This document shows positions 17,068 through 25,812 of a stretch of DNA of 25,812 bases, piece after piece. Source of the stretch: a virus; IMG/VR virus record IMGVR_UViG_3300046484_000066, positions 1 to 25,812 of that record, one strand, 5' to 3'. The translations under genes and the position numbers were made by a program. The notes beneath the pieces were generated by a model, which saw only the letters and a program-made list of their open reading frames with translations, searched no databases and was not told the origin of the DNA. Each line of letters opens with the position of its first letter. The stretch's first letter is position 1.

Positions 17068-17496
17068 ATGTCATTTGATTTGAAGCTTTTTGGTGGAGAT
17101 TTAGTTATCCAAAATGGAGATTTGGCTATTGTAGAGGATTCTGACAAGCTAACCCAGGATATTCTGAAGCTGGTCAGCACTCAATTGGGGTCTAATCCTT
17201 TCTTTCCGGCGTATGGGTCTCCAGTAAGCCAGGTTTTGATTGGAACTAGTGATGTAGATTTTGCACAAGATGTTGCAACTCAGCAATTGCGAGCCAGCAT
17301 TGAACGCCTGAAGGATCTCCAACAGAACCAAATAAAGAGCAATCAAATTGTAACAGCTGAAGAGCAAATTTCTGCAGTCCAAAACGTCTCCATTGTTCAA
17401 GCTAAGGATGATCCTCGATATTACTTCGTGAATCTGACGGTTATCAATAAAGCTTTCCAGAGTGTGCCTATTTCCTTTGCTGTAGTAACTAGCTAA
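17068..17496 (+). CDS. gp25/W-like baseplate wedge protein (sheath initiator)
   Basis: At 142 residues this has the length and layout of the GPW/gp25 family. Residues 1-30 are a short beta lead (FGGDLVIQNGDLAIVEDSDK) followed by a helix, LTQDILKLVSTQLGSNPFFP, and the family-typical AYGSPVSQVL. A second helix (~68-95) and closing strands (YYFVNLTVINKAFQSVPISF) complete the fold. In T4 and P2-type tails, this protein ties the wedge core bundle to the first ring of sheath and its strands imitate a sheath subunit. It stands directly before the J-like gene, as in many contractile tails. The classical EPR motif of the family is not evident. The ribosome binding site is weak (GAG at 17056-17058), suggesting dependence on coupling or low output. 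Confidence 0.82.
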   Translation: MSFDLKLFGGDLVIQNGDLAIVEDSDKLTQDILKLVSTQLGSNPFFPAYGSPVSQVLIGTSDVDFAQDVATQQLRASIERLKDLQQNQIKSNQIVTAEEQISAVQNVSIVQAKDDPRYYFVNLTVINKAFQSVPISFAVVTS

Positions 17497-17551
17497 TAAT
17501 CCGGTATTCAGAAAGCAGTGGATATATGCTATTTTGTAGCTTTGAGGTAAC
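17497..17551 (+). other. Longest intergenic gap (55 bases)
   Basis: This is the widest gap in the window. It ends with a GAGG ribosome binding site at 17544-17547 before ATG 17552. A very short inverted repeat, GCTA-TTTTG-TAGC (17528-17540), is visible but is too short to call a terminator. I see no convincing promoter. Confidence 0.4.
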
Positions 17552-20500
17552 ATGGCACGGGTTAGGACTGCAAATGATATTGTTCTCGGAAGTATAGATT
17601 TTTACAGAACTGCGCAGCCACAACTTGACCTACAACCTGGTCAGGTGGCTCGTGATCTTCTTATTGACGGCCCAGCTGTTCAATTGGGAAGCTTGTATGA
17701 AGAATTGCAGAGCGTTCAATCAGCTCAATCGCTATTCCTGTCTTTAGGTTCAGAATTGGACGCCTTAGCATCCAATTTTGGCGCGTCTCGTAAGCAAGGG
17801 TCTCCATCGATTGGTACTGCAATCCTTACCTTCAATTCAATTGAGGCTGATATTCCAATTAATGCCGGCGGAGTGGTAACGGCAAGTAATGGAGCTTCGT
17901 TTACAGTCATCAATTCCTTTACGGTAGCTGTGAACAATAAGAACACCTATCGAGCCACTGCCTCGAAGTATTCTGCAGCTTTAGCTTTCGCAGCAATCAC
18001 AGATCAGTATGCCGTTGAGGCCCAGGTAACAGCCACATCTACTGGAAGTAATGGAAATATTTCCAGTTATTCGCTGAATAATACTACGATTCCTGGAGTT
18101 TCAAATGTCACAAATGCAGCTTCCTTTCAAGGTGGAGCTTCAGCCGAGACTGATTCGTCTTTCAAACGTAGAATTCTTGGTATTTTCAGCGGATCAAATA
18201 CCGGAACTGCTCTTGGCTATAAGAATACAATTATAGCAGATTCGGATGTCATAGACTGTTTAGTGGTTGGCCCCGGCGATCCTTTAATGACTCGCGATGG
18301 AACACAGGTATTCACGGCGGCAGATGGCACCAAGACGATTGTGTCTGAAGGGACTGGTGGGAAAGTAGACCTTTACGCTTATGGCTTCCGTTTGGTTGAA
18401 ATTATAGACGGATTCATATACTTTGATCATAGCAACAAAGATGATCCAACTGATCCTTCGAATGACTTTGTTCTTGGGCAAATTACCACAGATGCCAACA
18501 AGACGGTCTCTAGAAAGAGAATTGATGATATCAATAATCAACAACTGCCAAATCAGCCAGTTACCAATATCATTAGCATTACCGGATCTTCTAGCGGTTC
18601 TAACTTCGCTCTAAAGAGTGTAGATGCATCTAGAGTTGTATCTGGAAACTATGAATTGCTGCGAGACACCGGTGTGTACGCTGGAAGCCCATGGGGATTT
18701 GATCGTTTGCATTGGGTCGATGATAGGATTAGAGATTTAGCAGAGGATATTACTAAGGGTAAATTCAATAGCCAGGACTCTACCAATTTTTCTGATGTTA
18801 CTTTGATTAGTGCAGTTAATCAAAACATTCAAATAGTTAACGAAAATAGCAATGTAAGTCCGGCAGATCGGTCATCCATTCAATTATCTCACTCCCCAAT
18901 CACTGCGGTTACCAGAGTTTTCAACCAGACAACTGGAGAGCGCTACATAGTTACAAATCAAAATCCAGACGGAGGGAGCCAAAACACCACCGGCCGCATT
19001 ACAATTTCAGGTTCTACCCTTCCAGCTGTAAGTGATATTCTTCAAGTAGACTACGTTTGGATTTTCAATTATGATCTAAATTGGGATTTTGATAATAAAG
19101 TATCCTCTGATAACATCCGTGACGTTGTAGATAGTATTGATTGGGGATATTCAAACGTTGTGCGCAGAGAAGAGTCTGTGGTAACTGGAGTTAACACAAA
19201 AACAGTTACAGTTACTCATCCGGTAAATGCAGTTGTATCTATTAATGTGTTTACTGATGGGTATGGCTTTGTACAGCTTATCAGCAATAGGTTGGCTGTT
19301 GTTGTGACCGGCTTGGTATCAAATGTTGTCTCGGTAGTTGAGTCTTCTAATAATGACGAGGTTTTCAACACCGGTACCAAAGATGGAAGTTTTAGCGGAT
19401 TTACTGTTTATTTACCAACGGACACAACTGCGCAGATTGGAGATTTAGTAAATATAAGGTATAATGCCATTGATCAATTCATAAGCAATGGTATTTCTGG
19501 AAGCTTTAGTGATAATGTAATCACCCTTCCATCATCAACCAATGTTGTTGCCGGGACGATTGTTGAGGTCAATTATTTGGCTAACATCAATCAACTTGTT
19601 CCTTCGACAGCATTGTCTACATTGCCAATTTTTAGAAATGACAATGGGTTTTATTTTGGAACAGGTAATATATTTGGAACTCAACCGACAACTCATATAT
19701 ACTTTCCAAATCCTTCGCCGATACCAAACACAGCTCTTCCAATTGAATTCAATCTTAGAAAGGCTCCAACTAGGTTGAAGCTAACAATTGCTGGAACTAT
19801 TTCTCCAGGCGTAATCACTGTTTCCGGCACAACAATCCAGGGAGTTTTTGATAAAATATTAACTGCCACCGCGAATGGTTTGGTTCAAGATTTTTCATCC
19901 CTGATACGAACAGCTTTGGGTTTGAACAGCAATCAGTCAATTCCATCCAATCTTACAATAATAAGTTTGGTAGGTTTTGAAAAGGTGGAACTATCTGGTA
20001 CGGAAGTGATTTCTATAGATCATGTCTATGATGTATTTGGATATTCGATTCGTGATAATAGTTTTTCTAAATTTGAGGCTACTAGCAACTCAAGCCTAAC
20101 TCCTACGCAAATAGCAATTCCTAACACCGTTGGTAACAATGCTAATTTGCCAAAGATTGGTGATAAGATCAGAGTTACATTCTATATTAGCAAGACCAGC
20201 GATATAGAAAACGTATCATTCAGCAAGAGTGGGACTCTGTATACTCAAAAGAGATTTGCATTTGTTGATGTTGTGTCAATTTCCAGCGGATTTACTTCCA
20301 CCACTTCGCAGTCAGCAACGCTTTCTATTGCGCCTCAGAATCAGCCGGTACAGGGCACAAGGTATACTGCATATTATGATTATTTAGCTCCTAAGCCAAA
20401 TGAAAGAATCACTATACACTATAATGCAAATCAAGTAATTACGGACAATACATTCAACATCGAAAGAACAAGACCTATCGGAGCTGATGTTTTAGTCAAG

Positions 20501-20809
20501 GCCGCCGTACCAATCTTAGTTAATATCACTTTGGCAATTGTCGTTTCTCCTGGTTTTGATACTTCTAGTGCTGTTGTTCTTCAAAATGTAGAGGATGCAG
20601 TCACTAATTCATTGAACTCAACTGCATTGGCTACGACCATAGATTCTTCAGATTTTATTAATGTGGCTTATACAGTAAATGGAGTTGACCGTGTTCGAAT
20701 CTTAGAATTCAACAAGGATGGAGCTGCTGGCCAGGTACTAAGTATTACGGCACAGAGTAATCAATACATACAAGCGAACAATGTTTTAGCTAAACTTGAT
20801 ACTAGATAA
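17552..20809 (+). CDS. Baseplate J/gp6-like wedge protein with large internal insertion
   Basis: The two ends match the J family. Residues 1-~240 have the helical N-terminus (LQPGQVARDLLIDGPAVQLG, FLSLGSELDALASNFG), the strand/loop part (DIPINAGGVVTASNGASFTV), and the GGASAETDSSFKRRILGIFS ... TALGYKN ... VIDCLVVGPGDP stretch typical of baseplate J. Residues ~974-1085 (RPIGADVLVKAAVPILVNIT, then helices and VNGVDRVRILEFN) are the usual J C-terminal domain. Between them, ~725 residues are inserted, made of repeated beta units with ends such as DILQVDYVWIF, GDLVNIRYNAI, GTIVEVNYLANI and GDKIRVTFYIS. J proteins dimerise into the iris-like ring around the hub and link wedges; typical lengths are 300-660, so 1085 is long. 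It follows the gp25-like gene, which is the canonical order. The ATG at 17552 has a GAGG site nearby. Confidence 0.82.
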   Translation: MARVRTANDIVLGSIDFYRTAQPQLDLQPGQVARDLLIDGPAVQLGSLYEELQSVQSAQSLFLSLGSELDALASNFGASRKQGSPSIGTAILTFNSIEADIPINAGGVVTASNGASFTVINSFTVAVNNKNTYRATASKYSAALAFAAITDQYAVEAQVTATSTGSNGNISSYSLNNTTIPGVSNVTNAASFQGGASAETDSSFKRRILGIFSGSNTGTALGYKNTIIADSDVIDCLVVGPGDPLMTRDGTQVFTAADGTKTIVSEGTGGKVDLYAYGFRLVEIIDGFIYFDHSNKDDPTDPSNDFVLGQITTDANKTVSRKRIDDINNQQLPNQPVTNIISITGSSSGSNFALKSVDASRVVSGNYELLRDTGVYAGSPWGFDRLHWVDDRIRDLAEDITKGKFNSQDSTNFSDVTLISAVNQNIQIVNENSNVSPADRSSIQLSHSPITAVTRVFNQTTGERYIVTNQNPDGGSQNTTGRITISGSTLPAVSDILQVDYVWIFNYDLNWDFDNKVSSDNIRDVVDSIDWGYSNVVRREESVVTGVNTKTVTVTHPVNAVVSINVFTDGYGFVQLISNRLAVVVTGLVSNVVSVVESSNNDEVFNTGTKDGSFSGFTVYLPTDTTAQIGDLVNIRYNAIDQFISNGISGSFSDNVITLPSSTNVVAGTIVEVNYLANINQLVPSTALSTLPIFRNDNGFYFGTGNIFGTQPTTHIYFPNPSPIPNTALPIEFNLRKAPTRLKLTIAGTISPGVITVSGTTIQGVFDKILTATANGLVQDFSSLIRTALGLNSNQSIPSNLTIISLVGFEKVELSGTEVISIDHVYDVFGYSIRDNSFSKFEATSNSSLTPTQIAIPNTVGNNANLPKIGDKIRVTFYISKTSDIENVSFSKSGTLYTQKRFAFVDVVSISSGFTSTTSQSATLSIAPQNQPVQGTRYTAYYDYLAPKPNERITIHYNANQVITDNTFNIERTRPIGADVLVKAAVPILVNITLAIVVSPGFDTSSAVVLQNVEDAVTNSLNSTALATTIDSSDFINVAYTVNGVDRVRILEFNKDGAAGQVLSITAQSNQYIQANNVLAKLDTR

Positions 20810-20820
20810 ATTAGGTAGTA

Positions 20821-23800
20821 ATGGCAAATCTTAGAATATTGGACATAAATGCGGCCGATAGCAGAACGATTAAGGTAAGGTTTTCAGCCGCGCTAGCAGT
20901 TGATATTGGGCAATCAAATGTATTGGTGTTGTCTGAGGTTGTAAATGTTCCAGATGTTGAAGTTCTTACAGTTGAGGTCGCTGATGATATCTTCATTATT
21001 AGCACATTACCTCAAACTCCATATGCTAGATACAAGGTAGTTTTTCAATCTACAAATGCTGTAAAGTTCAGAAGCTTAGACAATCGTCAGTTCTTGCTTG
21101 AAGATGGGCGTGCCAACGTTGCCAGAGTCTTAGGAGCCGAGAATGATTACAACCCAACTCGCGATAACCTAGTAACATTATTGGGTGGTCCTCAAAGTGT
21201 TTACAATCTATCTCGTGAAACATTCGTACGCACTATATTAAATCAGACTTCAAATTTATTGAATAAAGCCCAAGCTGATGTTGGCCAGGCAAAGTCAGCT
21301 AATTATCTTGAAATTCTCGTAAAAGATGAGTTGAAAACTCGTAATTTTGGTCCTTGGGATCGCCTTAATCAAGAGGGAGCTTTTCAAGTTTGGCGTGTTG
21401 GACTAACCCCAACAGACGAAACAATACAAGGGGTAATTGCTTTCGATAGTTTCCCATCAGACCCAATAACTCTACAACGGGATGTTGTTACCAATGAGAT
21501 TTTAGTACTTGGTATTGGAAAGGGAACATATAATGATTTGACGTTGACGCTGAATAAGCTTCCAGTTACCAAATTAACTTCAGTTACAATAAAATATTCA
21601 GATGGCTATACCTTTGCCTACGATATTAGAACGCTAGGATACCAAATCAGTGATCCTAAATATGATACTGCATTCGGTCGTCGTTTGATTACACTTGCCA
21701 ATAACCAAATCAAACTTAATGACACTCTAAAAGACGATCCAACCTTTGTGCTCCCTAGCGGTAATGATAAGATTGTAGTTTCTTACGAATACAAATCGTT
21801 GGGTCGTATCATCGATGATACTAGCGTTTCTGTTGTTCAGGTAAATCAGGTTATCAGAGAAGTTGCTCCTGCAATTACCACGATGTTTTCGCTGCAAAAT
21901 GCTCCGGTAGTTACGGCCGGAGATAAAATACCAACATCTGGCGGTGTTCAGTTCTTAGATCCTTATTCAGCGACTCCGTTCATTGATACTCATCCAGCTT
22001 TCTCGAATGAAATTCCGTATCGTGAAGGCGGTCTGCCAAATTATCCTGGAGAATATTCGGTTGATTATACAACCGGTCGTGTTTTCGTTTACGGAGCGAT
22101 TAAAAATGATGGAACTGGAGATTTCCCTCCGGCCATGAATTACTACTACCGAAAAACATATATTTCTCGTTTAGACTATACCTATGTTCCTGAGTTTAGA
22201 GATCTTGTCGCATCCCCTCTTCGAGAATTGGTGACACAAACAGCAAAGATCAACTATCTTTTTGAGCAAACCTATGTCCCTGGTATTGACTATGTAGCCA
22301 ATGTACATGTTGAGAGTTTGAATGAGCGAGTTCAAAATCGCCTTGCAACATTGGATTCGCTATATACTATAAACGCACCAATTACAGATGTTTTTAGAAT
22401 CTACAACGAAACAACTGGAGAAATATATACGCTCAGAAGAATCACTGATAACAAGATATTCTTTGATTCAAGAACTCCACCAAAAATTACCAATATCACT
22501 CTAGAGAGGGCGTCTTTTGCTTCTGTTTTGAATGAGTCATTGATTCTTGAGAATGAGCTTGTCAATGCCTTTAGCGTTCGCGTGCTAAAAATAAGAGTCA
22601 TGAACCAAAATATCATGGGTAACACCGATGATGTGATTGGGTCTAGCTTTAATACTAGCGTTGGTTTTAGTCAGAATGATGTTTTTGTTACTGAGGTATA
22701 TTATGATTCTCAAGAATTATCAGAGATAATTAATACCAACAGGCTATCTATTGGTCAGTATCAAATAAATTATCGCGATGGTATTATATATGTAGGAGTT
22801 ACGAATAATCAAAGCCTTAGCATTGGAACGGTCTCTTACAAGATTCCTGTTATCTCTCCTGTAAATCCTCATGTTGTCTCAGTTTCTCAAGTCTACAACA
22901 GTATAAATCCAAACTTTGGGCCTTCGAAGATTTTGGATTACATTTCATTTGGAGAAGCGGCCATAACCCCAACACCAAGCCTCATGGACGTTTCGGATGA
23001 GCGCTTCACAAACAAAGACCCAACGAATCCTTATTTCGTTTTTGAGAACACGATTACGGTAACTGATGATATCGATACGCTTCGTAGTCTGTATGACGCG
23101 TACGATCTAAACAATCATGTAAGCCCAATAAACTTTGCAGATTCGGCAACCATCTCGGCCAATGTAATTACCCTTGGAGGAATTGCTCAAACATCACAAG
23201 AGGTGGTAAGTGGTACTCTAACAATTACTGTACCATTTATATCAGCGGGCATTGAAGTAGGAGAAGTCACAAGTGTTATCAGAGTAAGTGATGGATATCA
23301 GCTTGTCGATGGATATACATATTCTCTTGGTAACGTCATTTATCTAAGTAACGCATTTGCAGTTTCTGGTGATGTTGTTAATGTCCAATACACCGTTATA
23401 ATGAATGGAGAGGCAACTCCAATTGTAGATTACAACCGTGGAGATTTTTTTGTTGATTATTCAAGTGTAACAGATGAACTTTTAGTCTCGTATGAATGGG
23501 GCGATAATGTTATTGATCATCGTACCAGTAATACATTCAAAGAAGGAGATACTTATTACACAACGTATTCTATTGGAGCTTTGCGCAACTCCTTGCTTCA
23601 GAACTTCGGAACTTTAGTTCAAATTCCAGAGCTTCAAGTATTTGATGAGGAATTGGATCGTGAAATCTACCGCGATATCCTTCAGGGAGCTTTGCAGACA
23701 TTTACGCAAGGTCCAACAATACCGGCAATGAAGGAACTGATTTCCAGCGTAACCCAAATTGATCCTAAAATTGTAGAGGCAGCATTTTGGTCTTTAGGCG

Positions 23801-25812
23801 TTAGTTTCTTGTCAAAGGTACCATCTTCCGTTTTTGGAACGCCATATTTATCTGCCGGATTCTTCGATCAGGGTTTGGCAGTTTTGAAAGCTGGAGATGG
23901 AGCAACCCTTCCAATTTCCAACAACTTGAGACTGGAAGAAGGAACTCTTGAGTTGTCAGTTATTACTGATTGGGATGGTATCGACAATGATGCCACCTTG
24001 ACCTTTGAGCTATTCAAAGATGGCTATGTAGTTCCAGCAGAAAACATTTATATTGGATCTAGATGTTATAACCCAACCATTGCGAATGGGACATTCTCTG
24101 TCAATAGAACAGATGAGAATAGCCCAGAGGGCCTTCCAGCTTTGATCTTTATCAGAAATGGCATATTCATTTATTATGACACTGATATCAAACATTGGAA
24201 GATTCTTGCCAAGGATGTTCCTGACGGATATGTATATTCGGGTACGGTTACCACATCTGGTTCATTCTATGATGTGAATTTTGTTCCTGGGCTTGCAGAG
24301 GATACTGACATTTTACGGTCTGGGCTTTCGACAGTAGAATTTGAATTCCATCTGGATGGCTATGATGTTCTCAGCCCTGATGGGTATGAATATGGCGATG
24401 GATATATCCCAGGTGTTTCGTTTGATGGCATTCAATTAATGTCAGACGATCGACATTATTTCTTCGATTTTGGTAAGAATGAAACTCAGAATCGATTCTC
24501 TTTATACAAGGACGGCCGAGGGTATTTGGTCTTCGAAGTATGGGATCGTGGTGGCTTTGGATTGGTACAACCAGACCGAAAAAATGTATACCAAGTAAGC
24601 GCCGATATACAAAATTGGGGCTCTGGACAAAAGCATACTATTGGTATCTCTTGGAGTCTAAACTCCTCAGATCGTAGAGATGAAATGCACCTGTATGTTG
24701 ACGGTTTTGAAACTCCAAACCTTGCGCGCTATGGTAATATTCCAGATGTTGCATCTTATAATAGATTTAGAACAGTGGTTCCAGAACAGATCGTTGGGGT
24801 TGTATTTGCAAATTCAATAACTGGCAATGACCTTATAACAACCCAAGGATCTAATATTGTAATATCTCCATCCTTAAGTCTATCTGCGCTTGATGATGGG
24901 TACACTATTGACATCATGGAACAAGGGTTTGGTAAGTATGTAATATCCAATGCATCGGGGACTCAGATGACCTTGAGTGCCAATATGTCAGCTTCTTTGA
25001 ATGATGCTAGATTTATCATTAATCCGCCACAGTTTATTGTCGGAACTGAGATTGATATCTACAAGAACATAGGTGTATTTATTGTAGACGGATATGGAAA
25101 TGAACGTGAAATTCCAGGAACAAGAGCTGGAGTCCCTTCTTACTCAATTGATAGGAACACTCTTAACCAGAGGATTCTGACAATTTTTGATAACACCCTA
25201 GCCGGCGATACTGTGCTTATCAAAACGTTTGGTTTGAACCATAGGCGATCTAAGGATAGGGTATTCCTGTGGAGTAATAATTCTCTACTTAAAACTGGGC
25301 TTCCTCCTCCAATCAATCTGGATGATGTGTCTATTAAGACTGTTGTATTGCCATTGACTTCAATCGGTCCAGAAAATTCAGCCGTGATAGATGGATATAT
25401 TTTTGAGGCAACTTTTGGAGGTACTAGTTTTATCTACTTAATTGATGATTTTGGAAATTTCCTAGTTGACGGTTATGGGGATAATTTAATTTTCGGAACA
25501 GGACCAGGAGAGAATGCCGATATCACACAACCAAGTACATTCTTGCAAAATTCAAATGCTTTACTTACAGAAGGCCGCATATTGGAAGTGCGTATTACTG
25601 GAGATAATGTTAATTTCTCAGTTCCAGTAACTGTGAAGCTAGATGGATATGCTGCCTTGGGATCCGTAACAAGCGAAACACTTACATTTACATATCCTGG
25701 TAAGAAACTTACAGTAAATAAATGGCAAGAAGTTGATTCGATTATTGTAGATGTGGCTCCAATTGATGGCTACGACGATAGTATAGCCGTTGAAATAAAA
25801 GAGGCATACACA
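20821..25812 (+). CDS. Giant wedge/tail-protein-I-like protein with beta repeats and LamG-like lectin region (3' end outside window)
   Basis: The frame stays open from ATG 20821 to the right edge (1664 codons, no stop). It follows the J-like gene, the usual slot of gp7/tail-protein-I wedge parts. Residues ~923-993 fit that role: a helical stretch NSLLQNFGTLVQIPELQVFD, ... REIYRDILQGALQTFTQGPT (the 'YR..L.GAL..GPT' pattern of wedge proteins). Before it are beta units with the pattern Y-x-[VI]-[DN]-Y-x-x-G at residues ~409, ~644 and ~866. After it, two jelly-roll-like regions follow: ~1030-1165 and ~1170-1305, the second with a concanavalin/LamG ending (GQKHTIGISWSLN ... HLYVDG). Such domains bind glycans, so a receptor-facing role is plausible. 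Fourteen DGY triplets occur, mostly after 23280. The start has a weak AGGTAG site. Real length and C-terminus are unknown. Confidence 0.7.
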   Translation, partial: MANLRILDINAADSRTIKVRFSAALAVDIGQSNVLVLSEVVNVPDVEVLTVEVADDIFIISTLPQTPYARYKVVFQSTNAVKFRSLDNRQFLLEDGRANVARVLGAENDYNPTRDNLVTLLGGPQSVYNLSRETFVRTILNQTSNLLNKAQADVGQAKSANYLEILVKDELKTRNFGPWDRLNQEGAFQVWRVGLTPTDETIQGVIAFDSFPSDPITLQRDVVTNEILVLGIGKGTYNDLTLTLNKLPVTKLTSVTIKYSDGYTFAYDIRTLGYQISDPKYDTAFGRRLITLANNQIKLNDTLKDDPTFVLPSGNDKIVVSYEYKSLGRIIDDTSVSVVQVNQVIREVAPAITTMFSLQNAPVVTAGDKIPTSGGVQFLDPYSATPFIDTHPAFSNEIPYREGGLPNYPGEYSVDYTTGRVFVYGAIKNDGTGDFPPAMNYYYRKTYISRLDYTYVPEFRDLVASPLRELVTQTAKINYLFEQTYVPGIDYVANVHVESLNERVQNRLATLDSLYTINAPITDVFRIYNETTGEIYTLRRITDNKIFFDSRTPPKITNITLERASFASVLNESLILENELVNAFSVRVLKIRVMNQNIMGNTDDVIGSSFNTSVGFSQNDVFVTEVYYDSQELSEIINTNRLSIGQYQINYRDGIIYVGVTNNQSLSIGTVSYKIPVISPVNPHVVSVSQVYNSINPNFGPSKILDYISFGEAAITPTPSLMDVSDERFTNKDPTNPYFVFENTITVTDDIDTLRSLYDAYDLNNHVSPINFADSATISANVITLGGIAQTSQEVVSGTLTITVPFISAGIEVGEVTSVIRVSDGYQLVDGYTYSLGNVIYLSNAFAVSGDVVNVQYTVIMNGEATPIVDYNRGDFFVDYSSVTDELLVSYEWGDNVIDHRTSNTFKEGDTYYTTYSIGALRNSLLQNFGTLVQIPELQVFDEELDREIYRDILQGALQTFTQGPTIPAMKELISSVTQIDPKIVEAAFWSLGVSFLSKVPSSVFGTPYLSAGFFDQGLAVLKAGDGATLPISNNLRLEEGTLELSVITDWDGIDNDATLTFELFKDGYVVPAENIYIGSRCYNPTIANGTFSVNRTDENSPEGLPALIFIRNGIFIYYDTDIKHWKILAKDVPDGYVYSGTVTTSGSFYDVNFVPGLAEDTDILRSGLSTVEFEFHLDGYDVLSPDGYEYGDGYIPGVSFDGIQLMSDDRHYFFDFGKNETQNRFSLYKDGRGYLVFEVWDRGGFGLVQPDRKNVYQVSADIQNWGSGQKHTIGISWSLNSSDRRDEMHLYVDGFETPNLARYGNIPDVASYNRFRTVVPEQIVGVVFANSITGNDLITTQGSNIVISPSLSLSALDDGYTIDIMEQGFGKYVISNASGTQMTLSANMSASLNDARFIINPPQFIVGTEIDIYKNIGVFIVDGYGNEREIPGTRAGVPSYSIDRNTLNQRILTIFDNTLAGDTVLIKTFGLNHRRSKDRVFLWSNNSLLKTGLPPPINLDDVSIKTVVLPLTSIGPENSAVIDGYIFEATFGGTSFIYLIDDFGNFLVDGYGDNLIFGTGPGENADITQPSTFLQNSNALLTEGRILEVRITGDNVNFSVPVTVKLDGYAALGSVTSETLTFTYPGKKLTVNKWQEVDSIIVDVAPIDGYDDSIAVEIKEAYT

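Noticed and set aside
17497-17551. Promoter or terminator in the 55-base gap
   Set aside because: The only inverted repeat has a 4-bp stem without a U-run, and no paired -35/-10 boxes or T4-like late promoter are convincing.
17149-17553. Antisense frame of 134 codons opposite the gp25-like gene
   Set aside because: It overlaps a confidently assigned gene fully and shows no protein-like pattern.
1-25812. Extracellular contractile injection system or tailocin rather than a phage
   Set aside because: Sheath, tube, gp25 and J parts are shared with such systems, but the chaperone frameshift pair with a tape measure and the very large structural genes fit a phage better. It cannot be fully excluded because no capsid or terminase gene is in view.
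1-25812. tRNA genes, CRISPR arrays, insertion sequences, introns or homing endonucleases
   Set aside because: Almost all bases are in one chain of + strand genes; no cloverleaf, spaced repeats, terminal inverted repeats or HNH/GIY-YIG-like insertions were seen.

Overview
This window looks like the tail and baseplate assembly block of a large contractile-tailed (myovirus-type) dsDNA bacteriophage. All twelve supported genes lie on the + strand, nearly end to end, with no host-type gene, tRNA, rRNA, CRISPR array, insertion sequence or integrase. Base composition is AT-rich (roughly 40% GC by eye) and fairly uniform. I cannot name the host or a described phage genus. The large cell-puncturing complex (hub plus spike) would suit many bacterial hosts and does not identify one.

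Layout, left to right. (1) 2-1411: C-terminal part of the tail sheath, cut by the window edge. (2) 1426-2076: tail tube protein. (3) 2115-2774 and 2758-3099: two overlapping frames in the place and style of the tail-assembly chaperone pair (lambda G / G-T type), apparently joined by a +1 (or -2) programmed frameshift. (4) 3099-5171: tape-measure protein carrying a perfect 30-bp tandem duplication. (5) 5173-6129: a tube-initiator or baseplate-adapter-like protein. (6) 6143-11269: a very large hub protein of 1708 residues. (7) 11269-13281: central spike with an N-terminal OB fold and a C-terminal beta-helix. (8) 13290-15416: an unrecognised 708-residue protein with three strong hydrophobic segments, a Cys cluster and a calcium-loop-like motif. 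(9) 15416-17053: an unrecognised 545-residue protein. (10) 17068-17496: gp25/W-like wedge or sheath-initiator protein. (11) 17552-20809: gpJ/gp6-like wedge protein with a very large insertion. (12) 20821 to the right edge: an open frame of at least 1664 codons that looks like a wedge/tail-protein-I element fused to repeated beta modules and a LamG/concanavalin-like lectin region.

How the parts work together (known roles of the families, applied by inference): the sheath surrounds the tube; the chaperones coat the tape measure while the tube polymerises; the adapter and hub cap the tube; the spike is the membrane-piercing tip; gp25-like, J-like and the last protein form the wedges that hold the sheath and receptor-binding parts. 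Three stop/start junctions overlap as TAATG and most other gaps are under 20 bases, consistent with one late transcript and translational coupling. The unusual points are the oversized hub, J and wedge proteins, a membrane-protein-like gene inside the baseplate block, beta modules shared between neighbouring wedge genes, and a striking excess of the tripeptide Asp-Gly-Tyr.
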